A stretch of DNA of 44,468 bases, from assembly GCA_026393475.1 (NCBI GenBank), contig JAPLAA010000037.1, positions 1-44,468 on the forward strand. The letters run 5' to 3'. This document shows positions 37,175-44,468 of this stretch, in pieces. The first letter of the stretch is position 1; every line of letters starts with the position of its first letter. Source of the stretch: Actinomycetota bacterium. Its GTDB lineage: Bacteria > Actinomycetota > Acidimicrobiia > Acidimicrobiales > Ilumatobacteraceae. A model generated the notes under the pieces. It had not been told where the DNA came from, searched no databases, and was given only the letters and a program-made list of their open reading frames with translations. A program made the position numbers and the translations under genes.

Positions 37175-37200
37175 CGCGCCCGATCTGCCGCTCGGGCGCG
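37175..37200. repeat. CTGCCG-type palindromic element, copy 3
   Basis: CGCGCCCGA (37175-37183) and TCGGGCGCG (37192-37200) form a perfect 9-bp stem with an 8-base loop. The core CTGCCGCTCGGGCG (37185-37198) and the flanking GCGCCC closely match copy 2. Confidence 0.65.
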
Positions 37201-37271
37201 GTGTGAAGCCTTGCGTCCGCCGTCCGGGCGCTACGGGCTATCGGGGGCTTGGCGGGCTAGGTCCATTCTCT

Positions 37272-37277
37272 TAGCCT
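37272..37277 (+). promoter_or_regulatory. -10 element of a leaderless promoter (ICMT-like gene)
   Basis: TAGCCT ends six bases before the ATG at 37284. This spacing favours that ATG over the in-frame GTG at 37278. Confidence 0.45.
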
Positions 37278-37283
37278 GTGGCG

Positions 37284-37862
37284 ATGCCGTTTGTTGCGAC
37301 GTGGCCGGGGTTCGCGGTGTTCTCAGTCGTGATGCTGGTCTTCGTGGTGCAGGAGTTCTCACAGGGTTTCGGAACCCCCAACGACTCGACCAGAAGCGAC
37401 GATCGCTGGGCGCTGATCTACCTGGATGCGCTTCCCGTCGTCCTCGTGACCATCTCACTTTCGCTCAGCCTCATCGGCTGGCTTTCTCTGCCAATGCCGC
37501 GAGTGGTCTTTGCTGCAGGCATCGTCATTCTCGTGCTCGGCGTCGCTGTTCGGCAGTGGAGTCATGTTTCTCTTGGCCGCTTTCATCAGGGAGTCGTCAC
37601 CATTCACGACGAGCACCAGGTGGTTGAGGACGGCCCCTATCGATGGGTGCGACATCCGATGTACGCCGGCTCTGCCGTCGCGTTTCTTGGTGTTGGCCTG
37701 TCGCTTGGCACCTACCCCGGGCTCGTGCTGACGTTCGTCGGGACGTTGCCTGCCATGCTTCGTCGCATCCGCGTCGAGGAACGAGCGCTCGAGTTTGCGC
37801 TGGGCGAGCGCTACACCACCTTTGCTCGTGACCGTCGCCGATTGGTGCCAGGCATCTGGTAG
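37284..37862 (+). CDS. Isoprenylcysteine carboxyl methyltransferase (ICMT)-like membrane protein
   Basis: A 192-residue membrane protein with four or five hydrophobic segments. It has the conserved ICMT/PEMT C-terminal signature: VVEDGPYRWVRHPMYAGS, then IRVEERALEFALGERYTTF and RRLVPGIW. These residues form the SAM-binding site of integral-membrane methyltransferases. The bacterial substrate is unknown, since prenylated CaaX proteins are not expected here; lipids or isoprenoid thiols are possible. It is flanked on both sides by CTGCCG-type palindromes, so it may be an accessory gene. Confidence 0.8.
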   Translation: MPFVATWPGFAVFSVVMLVFVVQEFSQGFGTPNDSTRSDDRWALIYLDALPVVLVTISLSLSLIGWLSLPMPRVVFAAGIVILVLGVAVRQWSHVSLGRFHQGVVTIHDEHQVVEDGPYRWVRHPMYAGSAVAFLGVGLSLGTYPGLVLTFVGTLPAMLRRIRVEERALEFALGERYTTFARDRRRLVPGIW

Positions 37863-37879
37863 CCCCGACCCGTACGGAA

Positions 37880-37893
37880 CTGCCGGTCGGCAC
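37880..37893. repeat. CTGCCG-type palindromic element, copy 4
   Basis: CTGCCGGTCGGCAC lies 18 bases after the ICMT-like stop; TGCCG-GT-CGGCA is a perfect dyad. Downstream bases (ACTTGCGG...GCGTC) also resemble those after copy 2. Confidence 0.55.
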
Positions 37894-37939
37894 CGGCTGT
37901 TCACTTGCGGGCAGCGTCGTTGCGGGGCACTGTGCGCTG

Positions 37940-38566
37940 ATGCTGGAACGATTCGAGTGGTCGTGGTGGGGAGCCGATCCAGACCAACGCGAGCTGCTGA
38001 TCGAAGTGCGGGGTACACCCCAGAGGCGACCATCGGCCGAGGTGACCGAGACGGATGAGCAGGTGCTCATCTTGGTGACCGCGCACCGACTTCCCGGCCC
38101 CGTACCGGCGATCGTCGTGAACCGCCGCTTGAAGGTGGTCCTCGGAGCACCACTCGCAGGCCGGGAGCTGCACGATGTTGCGGCGGGCGAGGCCCGATTC
38201 CTCCAGTTCCTTCCGGCACGGCCACCGATGTTTCCGGGATTTCCTGGCCGGGAGCCGCCCGTTGTCTTCGCTGGCGGGCGGCTTCTGCCGGCGCTGCCAC
38301 GCAGGATGCTTGCCGGAAATCCGGGCGAGGACCCGATCTGGGACATCCTCTGGTACCGGCTGCCCGTGTTCGGGACCGAAGCGGATCGGCTCGTCGAAGA
38401 GATCAACGCACTCGGCGGTATCGAAGAGATCGCAGGCGACTGCCGCGCTGAGCTCTGGCGGATGAATCAGGCCTCTGATCGGAACGTGTCCCCCGAATTC
38501 GTGACCAAGCTGAAGCAGGTGCGACTCCAGATCAAGAGGGAGACAATGGGAGAGGACCTGACGTAG
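37940..38566 (+). CDS. Uncharacterised protein
   Basis: A 208-residue soluble protein. The N-terminal 80 residues are beta-rich (WSWWGADPDQRELLIEV, EQVLILVTAHR, VVLGAPLAGRELHD). The remainder starts LQFLPARPPMFPGFPG, is Pro-rich, then helical to the end (LVEEINALGGIEEI, FVTKLKQVRLQI). No family was recognised. The ATG is six bases after a -10-like CACTGT. The gene stands alone between two CTGCCG-type palindromes. Confidence 0.6.
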   Translation: MLERFEWSWWGADPDQRELLIEVRGTPQRRPSAEVTETDEQVLILVTAHRLPGPVPAIVVNRRLKVVLGAPLAGRELHDVAAGEARFLQFLPARPPMFPGFPGREPPVVFAGGRLLPALPRRMLAGNPGEDPIWDILWYRLPVFGTEADRLVEEINALGGIEEIAGDCRAELWRMNQASDRNVSPEFVTKLKQVRLQIKRETMGEDLT

Positions 38567-38597
38567 CGGCGTCCGCTCTCGTTCGACGGCGTCCGGA

Positions 38598-38765
38598 TCA
38601 CCGGAATGACTGCCGATCGGCACGGTGGACATTGCCAACGTCGGCAGGCGAGCTGTCGGAGGTGCTGTCCTCCTGGAACGTGTCCGCATCGTCGGACGAT
38701 TCGGCCGATTGGTAGCGCACGGCCGATCGGGCGATCGCTTCCACCGTGTTCGGGTCGATGCGCAC
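38598..38765 (-). CDS. Possible 55-aa protein
   Basis: A short minus-strand frame from GTG at 38765 reads MRIDPNTVEAIARSAVRYQS and continues as an acidic Ser/Asp-rich stretch to a TGA at 38598. Codon third positions are GC-rich and the composition is protein-like, unlike typical shadow frames. No ribosome-binding site or family was recognised. It may be a remnant. Confidence 0.3.
   Translation of the reverse strand: MRIDPNTVEAIARSAVRYQSAESSDDADTFQEDSTSDSSPADVGNVHRADRQSFR
38610..38623. repeat. CTGCCG-type palindromic element, copy 5
   Basis: CTGCCGATCGGCAC lies 44 bases after the stop of the 208-aa gene. Its inner 12 bases, TGCCGATCGGCA, are a perfect palindrome. Confidence 0.55.
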
Positions 38766-38823
38766 GGTCTCGACCCACGATCACCCTCGTCCACAGGTCC
38801 TTCGGCGGGTGTCTCGACGGGCA

Positions 38824-38837
38824 TTTCCCGCGGGAAA
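38824..38837. promoter_or_regulatory. 14-bp palindrome TTTCCCGCGGGAAA, copy 2
   Basis: Identical to the palindrome at 24291-24304. It lies about 85 bases upstream of the -10 box of the enoyl-CoA hydratase gene, which is far for direct repression but possible for an activator or a longer regulated region. Confidence 0.5.
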
Positions 38838-38921
38838 GACCCGACCGGGCCGCCTTCCACGGCATCCGTGCGGCGGCGGCGGAGGCGTCCCTCCTCTGGG
38901 GCCGGCTCGCGCTTGCGCGGC

Positions 38922-38927
38922 TACCGT
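38922..38927 (+). promoter_or_regulatory. -10 element of a leaderless promoter (enoyl-CoA hydratase)
   Basis: TACCGT ends six bases before the ATG at 38934, the same geometry as other leaderless genes in the window. Confidence 0.55.
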
Positions 38928-38933
38928 CGGTGC

Positions 38934-39737
38934 ATGACCGAGGCTGCTGTACGCGAGCTCATCCACTACCACCGCGACGGCAAGGTGGGTGTCGTCACCA
39001 TCGACCGGCCGGAGAAGCGCAACGCGATGACCTACGCGATGCTCGGCCAGTTCATCGAGACGGTCGGCCGCGCCGACGACGATCCCGACACGGTCGTGAT
39101 CGTGGTCACCGGCGTGCCCGGTGCGTTCTGCGCCGGCACCGATCTCGCCGATCTCGCCACCATCCCGGGGGAGACCCGAGGCCTTCGTGGGTCGGCGAAC
39201 GAAGAGGAACGGCACAAGTGGTGGCCGATCGCCCAGGCGAAGAAGCCGACGATCTGCGCGATCGACGGTCCGGCGGTGGGCATGGGCGCGGAATTCACCT
39301 CGCAGTGCGACATCCGCCTCGCCAGCCCCAAGGCTCGCTTCGCATGGAACTTCGTGCACCGCGGTCTCGTCCCCGACACCGGCGCCGGCACGTGGCTGCT
39401 GCCGCGCATCATCGGCGTGCAGCCCGCGCTGCGCCTGCTCTACACCGGGGCGATGATCGACGCCGACGAGGCGCTGCGACTCGGCTACGTCACCGAGGTG
39501 GTGCTGAGCGATCACCTCATGCGCAAGACGTTGGAGCTCGCCCACACGATCGCCGCCGGCTCCCCGCACAGCCTCGGCCTCATCAAGAGCCTCGTGCACC
39601 AGGGCCTCACCGCTCCGGTGGGCGAGCACATGGCACGCCACACCGCGGCGATGGCCGCATGCTTCAAGAGCGACGACCATCGCGAGGGCGTGGCGTCGTT
39701 CCTCGAGAAGCGCCCGGCCAACTTCACCGGCCGCTGA
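38934..39737 (+). CDS. Enoyl-CoA hydratase/isomerase family protein
   Basis: A 267-residue crotonase-fold protein. The substrate-binding start is VGVVTIDRPEKRNAM. The oxyanion-hole glycines are in PGAFCAGTDLADL and DGPAVGMGAEFTSQCDIRLAS. The C-terminal helices include a SLGLIKSLVH stretch. It would hydrate or isomerise an enoyl-CoA in fatty-acid or related degradation. The crotonase family is broad, so the exact reaction is open. The ATG at 38934 is supported by the -10 box six bases upstream, although the frame is open for another 103 codons upstream. The next gene starts 21 bases later but has its own -10 box. Confidence 0.88.
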   Translation: MTEAAVRELIHYHRDGKVGVVTIDRPEKRNAMTYAMLGQFIETVGRADDDPDTVVIVVTGVPGAFCAGTDLADLATIPGETRGLRGSANEEERHKWWPIAQAKKPTICAIDGPAVGMGAEFTSQCDIRLASPKARFAWNFVHRGLVPDTGAGTWLLPRIIGVQPALRLLYTGAMIDADEALRLGYVTEVVLSDHLMRKTLELAHTIAAGSPHSLGLIKSLVHQGLTAPVGEHMARHTAAMAACFKSDDHREGVASFLEKRPANFTGR

Positions 39738-39745
39738 CGCCCCGG

Positions 39746-39751
39746 TAGGTT
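39746..39751 (+). promoter_or_regulatory. -10 element of a leaderless promoter (kinase-lyase fusion)
   Basis: TAGGTT ends seven bases before the GTG at 39759, giving the fusion gene its own leaderless start despite the short gap after the hydratase gene. Confidence 0.5.
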
Positions 39752-39758
39752 CGCCGGG

Positions 39759-42700
39759 GTGACCCACACCGAGCACGACGTCTTCCGCCTGCCGGCACCT
39801 GCCTTCACCGTCGACGAACTCGCCGCGATCGCGCGAGAGCACTTCGGTGTCGACGGCCGCCTGACGATGCTCGACTCCGAGCGTGATCAGAACGCACGCA
39901 TCGAGAGCGCCGATGGCACCTACGTGCTGAAGGTCGCCAACGCCGGGGAAGACCATGCGGTGCTCGACCTGCAACTGGCGATGCTCCGCCACCTCGAGCG
40001 CACCGCCCCCGAGCTGCCGGTGCCGCGCGTCGTCGGCACCGTCGACGGTGCCGGGTACGCCGACGTGACGGGTCCGAACGGCGCACATCGGGTCCGCCTC
40101 GTCACCCACCTCGACGGCGACGTCCTCGCCCGGGTGCCACGTACGCCGCACCTCGAACGCGAGCTCGGCCGCACCATCGGGCAGCTGTCGGCCGCCCTCG
40201 CCGGCTTCGGCCATCCGGCTGCGCACCGCCCGGACTTCCTGTGGAACCTCGACGGTGCCGCACGTGTCCTCCCGTGGCTCGACGACGTGGCCGATCCCGA
40301 CGACCGTGCCGTCGTGCGGCTGGCGTTCGATCGGTACGAGCAACGGGTCGCACCGGTGCTCCACCGGCTGCCCGCGTCGGTGCTGCACCAGGACGCGAAC
40401 GACTTCAACGTCCTCGTGCGCGACGACGGCTCGGGAGCGCCGCGCATCAGCGGCATCATCGACTTCGGCGACGCCACCTCCGGTCGCCGGGCGAACGAGC
40501 TCGCTGTCGCGCTCGCCTATGCACTGCTCGACGTGCCCGACGTGGCTGCCACGGCTCGCCGGGTGATCGGCGGCTACACCGAGTTCGCGGCGCTCTCCGC
40601 GGACGAACTGCAGGTGCTGTTCGACCTCGTCGTCGCCCGGCTCGCGATGAGCGTCGTCATCTCGTCGCACCGCTCGGCCGAGTTCCCCGACAACGAGTAC
40701 CTCACCGTCAGCCGCGCACCGGCACTGCGGCTGCTCCGACGCCTCACGTCCATGCGGCCCGAGTTCCTCCACTTCGTCGCCCGCGAGGCAGCGGGCCTCT
40801 CAGCTGTGCCGCAGCACGACGCGATCGTCGAGTGGCTGCGCAGCGACGAGTGCCGCCCGGTGTCGCCGCTGCCGTTCGACCTCCGTCGCGCCGGTCGGAT
40901 CGTGATCAGCCTCGCCGACGGTGCGCCCGGCATGCACGTGGCGGCCGACCCGGTCGCGTACTGGGACTGGTTGCGCCAGGAGATGGTCGCCGCCGACGCG
41001 GTGGTCGCGATCGGACGCTACGACGAGGACCGCAACTGCTACGCCGGCGATCAGTTCACCACCGACGCACCCGAGACCCGGTCGGTGCACCTCGGCATCG
41101 ACCTGTTCGTCGAGGCCGAGACACCACTGCACGCGATGCTGCCCGGCGCCGTGGTCACCGTGGTCGACAACGACCTGCCGTTCGACTACGGCCCCACGGT
41201 GATCGTGCGCCACGAGGCCGGCGACGCCGGACCGTTCCACGTGCTCTACGGCCACCTGTCGCGCCGCACCCTGTCGACGGTCAGCCCCGGGCAGACGGTC
41301 GCGGCGGGCGAGGTGATCGCCTACGTGGGCGACCACACCGTGAACGGCGGATGGGCGCCGCACGTGCACCTGCAGATCATCACCGACCTCATGGCCGACC
41401 CGGCGCTCGGCCCCGACGGCAACTTCGAAGGCGCCGGCGAGCCGAGCCGGATGACGGTGTGGCGCCAGATCGCACCCGACGCCGATCTCCTCCTGCGCCT
41501 CGGCCCCGAGACCTGGCACTCCGGCGACGAACCGGGCGATCTCATGGAGCGTCGACGCGCCGACCTCGGCCCGTCGCTCAGCACCAGCTATCGCAGCAAG
41601 CTCTCCATCGTGCGCGGCACCGGGCCGTGGCTCGTCGATCACACCGGCCGCCATCACCTCGACTGCGTGAACAACGTGTGCCACGTCGGCCACGCCCATC
41701 CGCACGTCGTGGCCGCGCTCACCCGTCAGGCCGCAGTGCTCAACACGAATACGCGCTACCTCCACCCGACGATCCTCGACTACGCCGAACGCCTCGCCGC
41801 CACCTTCCCCGATCCGCTCAGCGTCGTCTACTTCGTGAACTCCGGCTCGGAGGCCAACGAGCTCGCGCTGCGCATGGCCCGCACCGTCACCGGCCGCCAC
41901 GACGTGGTCGCCGTCGACTGGGGCTACCACGGCAACACCAACGACCTCGTCGAGATCAGCGCCTACAAGTTCAACCGCCGCGGCGGCGCCGGACGCGCTG
42001 CACACGTGCAACTGGCGGAGCTGCCCGACCCGTACCGCGGGCGCATCCGGTCGACCGACGACGTCGCCGGTGCCGAGTACGCCACCTCCGTCGCCGACGC
42101 GGTCGGGCGCGCCATCGAGCACGACCCTCGCGGCCCGGCCGCGTTCATCACGGAGTCGATCTCCGGCTGCGGCGGCCAGGTGGTCTTCCCCTCCGGCTAC
42201 CTGCGCGAGGCGTACCGACATGCCCGAGCGGCCGGCGCGCTGTGCATCGCCGACGAGGTGCAGGTGGGCTTCGGTCGCGTGGGCTCGTCGATGTGGGCGT
42301 TCGAGTTGCAGGGTGTGGTGCCCGACATCGTCACGCTCGGCAAGCCGATGGGCAACGGTCATCCGCTGGCTGCCGTGGTCACCACGCCCGAGATCGCGGC
42401 TTCGTTCGCGAACGGCATGGAGTTCTTCAGCACCTTCGGCGGCAACCCGGTGAGCTGCGCTGTCGGTATGGCCGTGCTCGACGTGATCGAACGCGAGGAA
42501 CTGATGGCTCGTGCCGCGGCGACCGGCTCGATGCTCCTCGACGGGTTCCGCGAGCTGCAGCAGCGACACGAGCTCATCGGCGACGTGCGCGGCGTGGGCA
42601 TGTACCTCGGCGTCGACCTCGTCGCCGATTGCGACACCCGTGAACCGGCGACCGCTGCCGCTGCCGAGGTGGCCGAGCGACTGCGGGCGCGGGGTGTGCT

Positions 42701-42833
42701 GATCTCGACCGACGGTCCCGCCGACAACGTCCTCAAGATCAAGCCGCCGATCGTGTTCGGCGCGGCCGAGGCGCGCATCCTGCTCGACGAGCTCGATGCC
42801 GTCCTCTCACGGCCGGGTGTCGCCCGCCACTGA
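39759..42833 (+). CDS. Three-domain fusion: APH-like kinase - M23 peptidase-like - class III aminotransferase/phospho-lyase
   Basis: A 1024-residue fusion. Residues 1-370 are an aminoglycoside-phosphotransferase-like kinase with HQDANDFN (His210, Asp212, Asn217) and DFGD (Asp235). Residues about 380-590 contain an M23/LytM-like domain with HLGID (His444, Asp448) and HVHLQ (His535, His537). It lacks a signal peptide, so it is intracellular. Residues about 600-1024 are a class III PLP enzyme with ADEVQVGFGR (Asp832, Gln835) and the PLP lysine Lys862 (TLGKPMG). Human homologues of the two ends are hydroxylysine kinase and the phosphohydroxylysine/phosphoethanolamine phospho-lyases. Bacterial fusions of these are known (recalled). 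The likely chemistry is phosphorylation of an amino alcohol followed by elimination of phosphate and ammonia. The GTG start is placed by the -10 box. Confidence 0.88.
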   Translation: MTHTEHDVFRLPAPAFTVDELAAIAREHFGVDGRLTMLDSERDQNARIESADGTYVLKVANAGEDHAVLDLQLAMLRHLERTAPELPVPRVVGTVDGAGYADVTGPNGAHRVRLVTHLDGDVLARVPRTPHLERELGRTIGQLSAALAGFGHPAAHRPDFLWNLDGAARVLPWLDDVADPDDRAVVRLAFDRYEQRVAPVLHRLPASVLHQDANDFNVLVRDDGSGAPRISGIIDFGDATSGRRANELAVALAYALLDVPDVAATARRVIGGYTEFAALSADELQVLFDLVVARLAMSVVISSHRSAEFPDNEYLTVSRAPALRLLRRLTSMRPEFLHFVAREAAGLSAVPQHDAIVEWLRSDECRPVSPLPFDLRRAGRIVISLADGAPGMHVAADPVAYWDWLRQEMVAADAVVAIGRYDEDRNCYAGDQFTTDAPETRSVHLGIDLFVEAETPLHAMLPGAVVTVVDNDLPFDYGPTVIVRHEAGDAGPFHVLYGHLSRRTLSTVSPGQTVAAGEVIAYVGDHTVNGGWAPHVHLQIITDLMADPALGPDGNFEGAGEPSRMTVWRQIAPDADLLLRLGPETWHSGDEPGDLMERRRADLGPSLSTSYRSKLSIVRGTGPWLVDHTGRHHLDCVNNVCHVGHAHPHVVAALTRQAAVLNTNTRYLHPTILDYAERLAATFPDPLSVVYFVNSGSEANELALRMARTVTGRHDVVAVDWGYHGNTNDLVEISAYKFNRRGGAGRAAHVQLAELPDPYRGRIRSTDDVAGAEYATSVADAVGRAIEHDPRGPAAFITESISGCGGQVVFPSGYLREAYRHARAAGALCIADEVQVGFGRVGSSMWAFELQGVVPDIVTLGKPMGNGHPLAAVVTTPEIAASFANGMEFFSTFGGNPVSCAVGMAVLDVIEREELMARAAATGSMLLDGFRELQQRHELIGDVRGVGMYLGVDLVADCDTREPATAAAAEVAERLRARGVLISTDGPADNVLKIKPPIVFGAAEARILLDELDAVLSRPGVARH

Positions 42834-42870
42834 TCCGTCCGGGCAGCGGTGTGGCGGCGGCCGCCGTCGC

Positions 42871-42876
42871 TACCAT
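42871..42876 (+). promoter_or_regulatory. -10 element of a leaderless promoter (TetR gene)
   Basis: TACCAT ends seven bases before the ATG at 42884, matching the leaderless pattern. Confidence 0.55.
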
Positions 42877-42883
42877 CCTCCCG

Positions 42884-43423
42884 ATGGGCTACCGGCACTC
42901 CCGCGAGGAGATCCTCGACGCTGCCGTCGCCGTCGCGCTCGAACGGGGCATGGCGTCGCTCACCTTCGGCGCCGTGGGCGAACGCCTGGGGATCAGCGAC
43001 CGCACCGTCGTGTACTACTTCGCCACCAAGCCGGCCCTCGTGATCGCCGTCGCCGAATCGCTCGGGGTGACGCTCATGACGCTGCTCGACGATGCCTTCG
43101 GCACGGAGCCGCGGTCCGAGCAGGACCTGCTCCGTCGGGCGTGGCCGGCGTTGTCGGCGCCCGAGGCCGACCGGATCTTCGCCCTCTACTTCGAGATGGT
43201 GGGGCTGGCGAGCGCGGGACAGGCCCCGTACGACGCCCTCGCGCCAGCAATGCTCGGCGCGTGGGTCGACTGGCTCGTCACCCGGCTCCCCAACGGTTCC
43301 GCCGCGGCCCGCCGCCGACGCGCCCTCGGGCTCGTGGCACAGGTGGACGGCTTGTTGCTGCTGCGCCGTGTGCTCGGGGCCGAGGCGGCCGACGACGCCG
43401 CCCGCGAACTCGGCGCTCGCTGA
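42884..43423 (+). CDS. TetR-family transcriptional regulator
   Basis: A 179-residue regulator. The N-terminal helix-turn-helix (REEILDAAVAVALERGMASL then FGAVGERLGISDRTVVYYFA) is a standard TetR DNA-binding domain. The rest is an all-helical ligand-binding and dimer domain with no recognisable ligand signature. It is transcribed in the same direction as the kinase-lyase fusion gene but from its own leaderless promoter. Targets may include that neighbour (inference). It is convergent with the NlpC/P60 gene. The frame is open 33 bases further upstream, but the -10 box marks the ATG at 42884. Confidence 0.87.
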   Translation: MGYRHSREEILDAAVAVALERGMASLTFGAVGERLGISDRTVVYYFATKPALVIAVAESLGVTLMTLLDDAFGTEPRSEQDLLRRAWPALSAPEADRIFALYFEMVGLASAGQAPYDALAPAMLGAWVDWLVTRLPNGSAAARRRRALGLVAQVDGLLLLRRVLGAEAADDAARELGAR

Positions 43424-43459
43424 TCCGACCCTGCAACGGGCCGGCCGGTCGAGGTCAGG

Positions 43460-44468
43460 TCAGACGGTCACGAAGCGACGGACGGCCATCAGCCGGCTGT
43501 CGGCCGGGATGAAACCCTGGCGCACGACGTCACCGTTCTCCGGCGAGTGGATCCACCGCTTGGCGTCGATCGCGATGCCCACGTGGCCGATCACGCCGGG
43601 GGCGTTGCTCGAGGCCATGAAGATCAGGTCGCCCGCCTGGATGTCCTGGGTGAACCAGTCGACCGCGACGCCCCTGGCGGACTGCAACACGCTCGAGTGC
43701 GGGAGGCCGATCCCGATCTGGCGGTACGCCATCATCGTGAGGCCCGAGCAGTCGAACGAGTCGGGACCGGCAGCGGCGAACACCCACGGCTTGCCCAGCT
43801 GGGCCTTGGCGTAGGCGACGACGGTGTCGATCCGGGCAGCGGCAGCGGACGCCGCAGAGTTGGCCTGGCCGGAGGCAGCGGGCGAGGGGGAGATCGCCAG
43901 CGTGCCCCCGGCCGGGATCGTGAGCGTCCGTCCGGGGTTGAGGACGCTCTCGAGCGTGAGGCCGTTCGCCTTCAACAGCGGGCCGTACTTCAGGCCGTGC
44001 TTCGAGGCGATGCCGTAGATGCTGTCGCCGGCCTGCACCACGTAGGTGCCGGCTGCGGCGGTCGCCGCAGGCGCGGCGGGTGCGGCGGTCGGAGTTGCCT
44101 GGCCGGGGGAAGCAGGCGTGGGGGAGACGGCCAGCGTGCCCCCGGCCGGGATGGTGAGCGTGCGCCCGGGGAGCACCACGCTGTCGATCTTGAGGTTGTT
44201 CGCCTGCAGCAGGCCGTTCAGGCTGACGCCGTACTTCCTGGCGATGTTGAACAGGGCGTCGTTGGCCTGCACCACGTACGTGGTGGCCGCCGCCCGGCCG
44301 GCCGTGCTGTTCGAACTCGTCGAACTCGTCGAACTCGTCGAGCTGGTCGTCTGCAGCGAGGCCGTCGCACCCGCCGGCACGACGAGCACCATGCCGGGGT
44401 GGATCACGCTGTTCACCGTCATCGCGTTCGCCGCCAGCAGTGCGTTCATCGAGACACCGAGCTTCTTG
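43460..44468 (-). CDS. LysM - NlpC/P60 peptidoglycan hydrolase (5' end outside window)
   Basis: At least 335 residues of a cell-wall hydrolase whose N-terminus lies beyond the right edge. Reading from the edge there is the end of one LysM repeat (LGVSMNALLAAN...GMVLVVP), then two complete LysM repeats (YVVQANDALFNIARKYGVS... and YVVQAGDSIYGIASKHGLK...), each followed by an Ala/Pro/Ser-rich linker. The NlpC/P60 domain covers the last 140 residues. Its catalytic set is FDCSGLTMMAYRQ (Cys), GHVGIAID (His) and RWIHSPE (third polar residue, His). LysM binds glycan, and the peptidase cleaves peptide stems. It is probably secreted, but the signal peptide is not visible. Confidence 0.9.
   Translation of the reverse strand, partial: KKLGVSMNALLAANAMTVNSVIHPGMVLVVPAGATASLQTTSSTSSTSSTSSNSTAGRAAATTYVVQANDALFNIARKYGVSLNGLLQANNLKIDSVVLPGRTLTIPAGGTLAVSPTPASPGQATPTAAPAAPAATAAAGTYVVQAGDSIYGIASKHGLKYGPLLKANGLTLESVLNPGRTLTIPAGGTLAISPSPAASGQANSAASAAAARIDTVVAYAKAQLGKPWVFAAAGPDSFDCSGLTMMAYRQIGIGLPHSSVLQSARGVAVDWFTQDIQAGDLIFMASSNAPGVIGHVGIAIDAKRWIHSPENGDVVRQGFIPADSRLMAVRRFVTV
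44311..44346 (-). repeat. 9-bp tandem repeat in a LysM linker
   Basis: TCGAACTCG occurs three times in tandem (44311-44337), with a fourth diverged unit to 44346. It encodes a Ser-Thr-Ser repeat in the linker between LysM domains. Slippage would change linker length in frame. Confidence 0.75.

Larger units (their letters stand above)
38567..38933. other. 367-base region without a confident gene
   Basis: This gap holds the fifth CTGCCG-type palindrome, a possible 55-aa minus-strand ORF, one copy of the 14-bp TTTCCCGCGGGAAA palindrome and the -10 element of the enoyl-CoA hydratase gene. These are listed separately. Nothing else is recognisable. Confidence 0.6.

Noticed and set aside
34911..38623. 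Integron cassette array with attC sites
   Set aside because: Gene order and repeats suggest cassettes, but no RYYYAAC/GTTRRRY core sites and no integron integrase are seen, so only an unexplained repeat family is claimed.
38467..38865. 132-codon minus-strand frame in the gap before the hydratase gene
   Set aside because: Arg/Pro/Cys-rich shadow composition. A shorter frame at 38598-38765 looks more protein-like and is listed instead with low confidence.

Overview
The window looks like chromosome of a very GC-rich actinobacterium. It has a mycothione reductase (mycothiol redox buffering), a PknG-like kinase tail, many GTG starts, four-base start/stop overlaps, and a repeated leaderless-promoter signature (TANNNT six or seven bases before the start codon). 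A marine or soil Acidimicrobiia (Ilumatobacter-like) lineage would fit, but that is inference; no rRNA or other taxonomic marker is present.

Layout. 1-3.5 kb: a Ser/Thr signalling operon (PknG-like kinase end, zinc-ribbon PP2C phosphatase, VWA protein, zinc-ribbon FHA protein). 3.7-4.2 kb: DUF2231 membrane protein. 4.3-9.0 kb, minus strand: mycothione reductase with a VOC-fold protein, then RlmI-type rRNA methyltransferase overlapping a 2OG-Fe(II) oxygenase, the two pairs separated by a tandem 37-bp hairpin. 9.2-22.0 kb, plus strand: the centrepiece, a compact NRPS/PKS locus. The NRPS is formyltransferase - partial condensation lobe - adenylation domain interrupted by a luciferase-like monooxygenase - PCP. 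The PKS is KS-AT-KR-DH-ACP-TE. A phosphopantetheinyl transferase and SurE follow. The adenylation pocket reads like a glycine code, so the line should start from N-formylglycine, possibly oxygenated on the enzyme, extend it once, reduce, dehydrate and release. This is the best candidate for an undescribed system.

22.1-29.3 kb: ACAD10/11-like acyl-CoA dehydrogenase; a divergent secreted protein; a 77-aa protein coupled to a full-length NifJ pyruvate:ferredoxin oxidoreductase and a dihydroorotate-dehydrogenase-like flavoprotein. 29.3-31.9 kb: an MMPL transporter and a DUF2892 membrane protein behind a promoter whose spacer holds a CsoR/CstR-like palindrome. 32-33 kb: tandem GNAT protein. 33.1-34.5 kb: ECF sigma factor with a membrane-anchored partner. 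34.6-38.6 kb: an accessory stretch of short unrelated genes (ribbon-helix-helix protein, small membrane protein, ICMT-like methyltransferase, unknowns, a frameshifted lipoprotein and a coding remnant). Most plus-strand genes here are followed by a related CTGCCG-NT-nGG palindrome. 38.9-44.5 kb: enoyl-CoA hydratase, a 1024-aa kinase/M23/class III aminotransferase fusion, a TetR regulator and a LysM-NlpC/P60 hydrolase running off the right edge.

Two perfect copies of the 14-bp palindrome TTTCCCGCGGGAAA lie 14.5 kb apart, upstream of the NifJ operon and of the enoyl-CoA hydratase gene, hinting at one shared regulator. No rRNA, tRNA, CRISPR array, transposase or integrase was seen.
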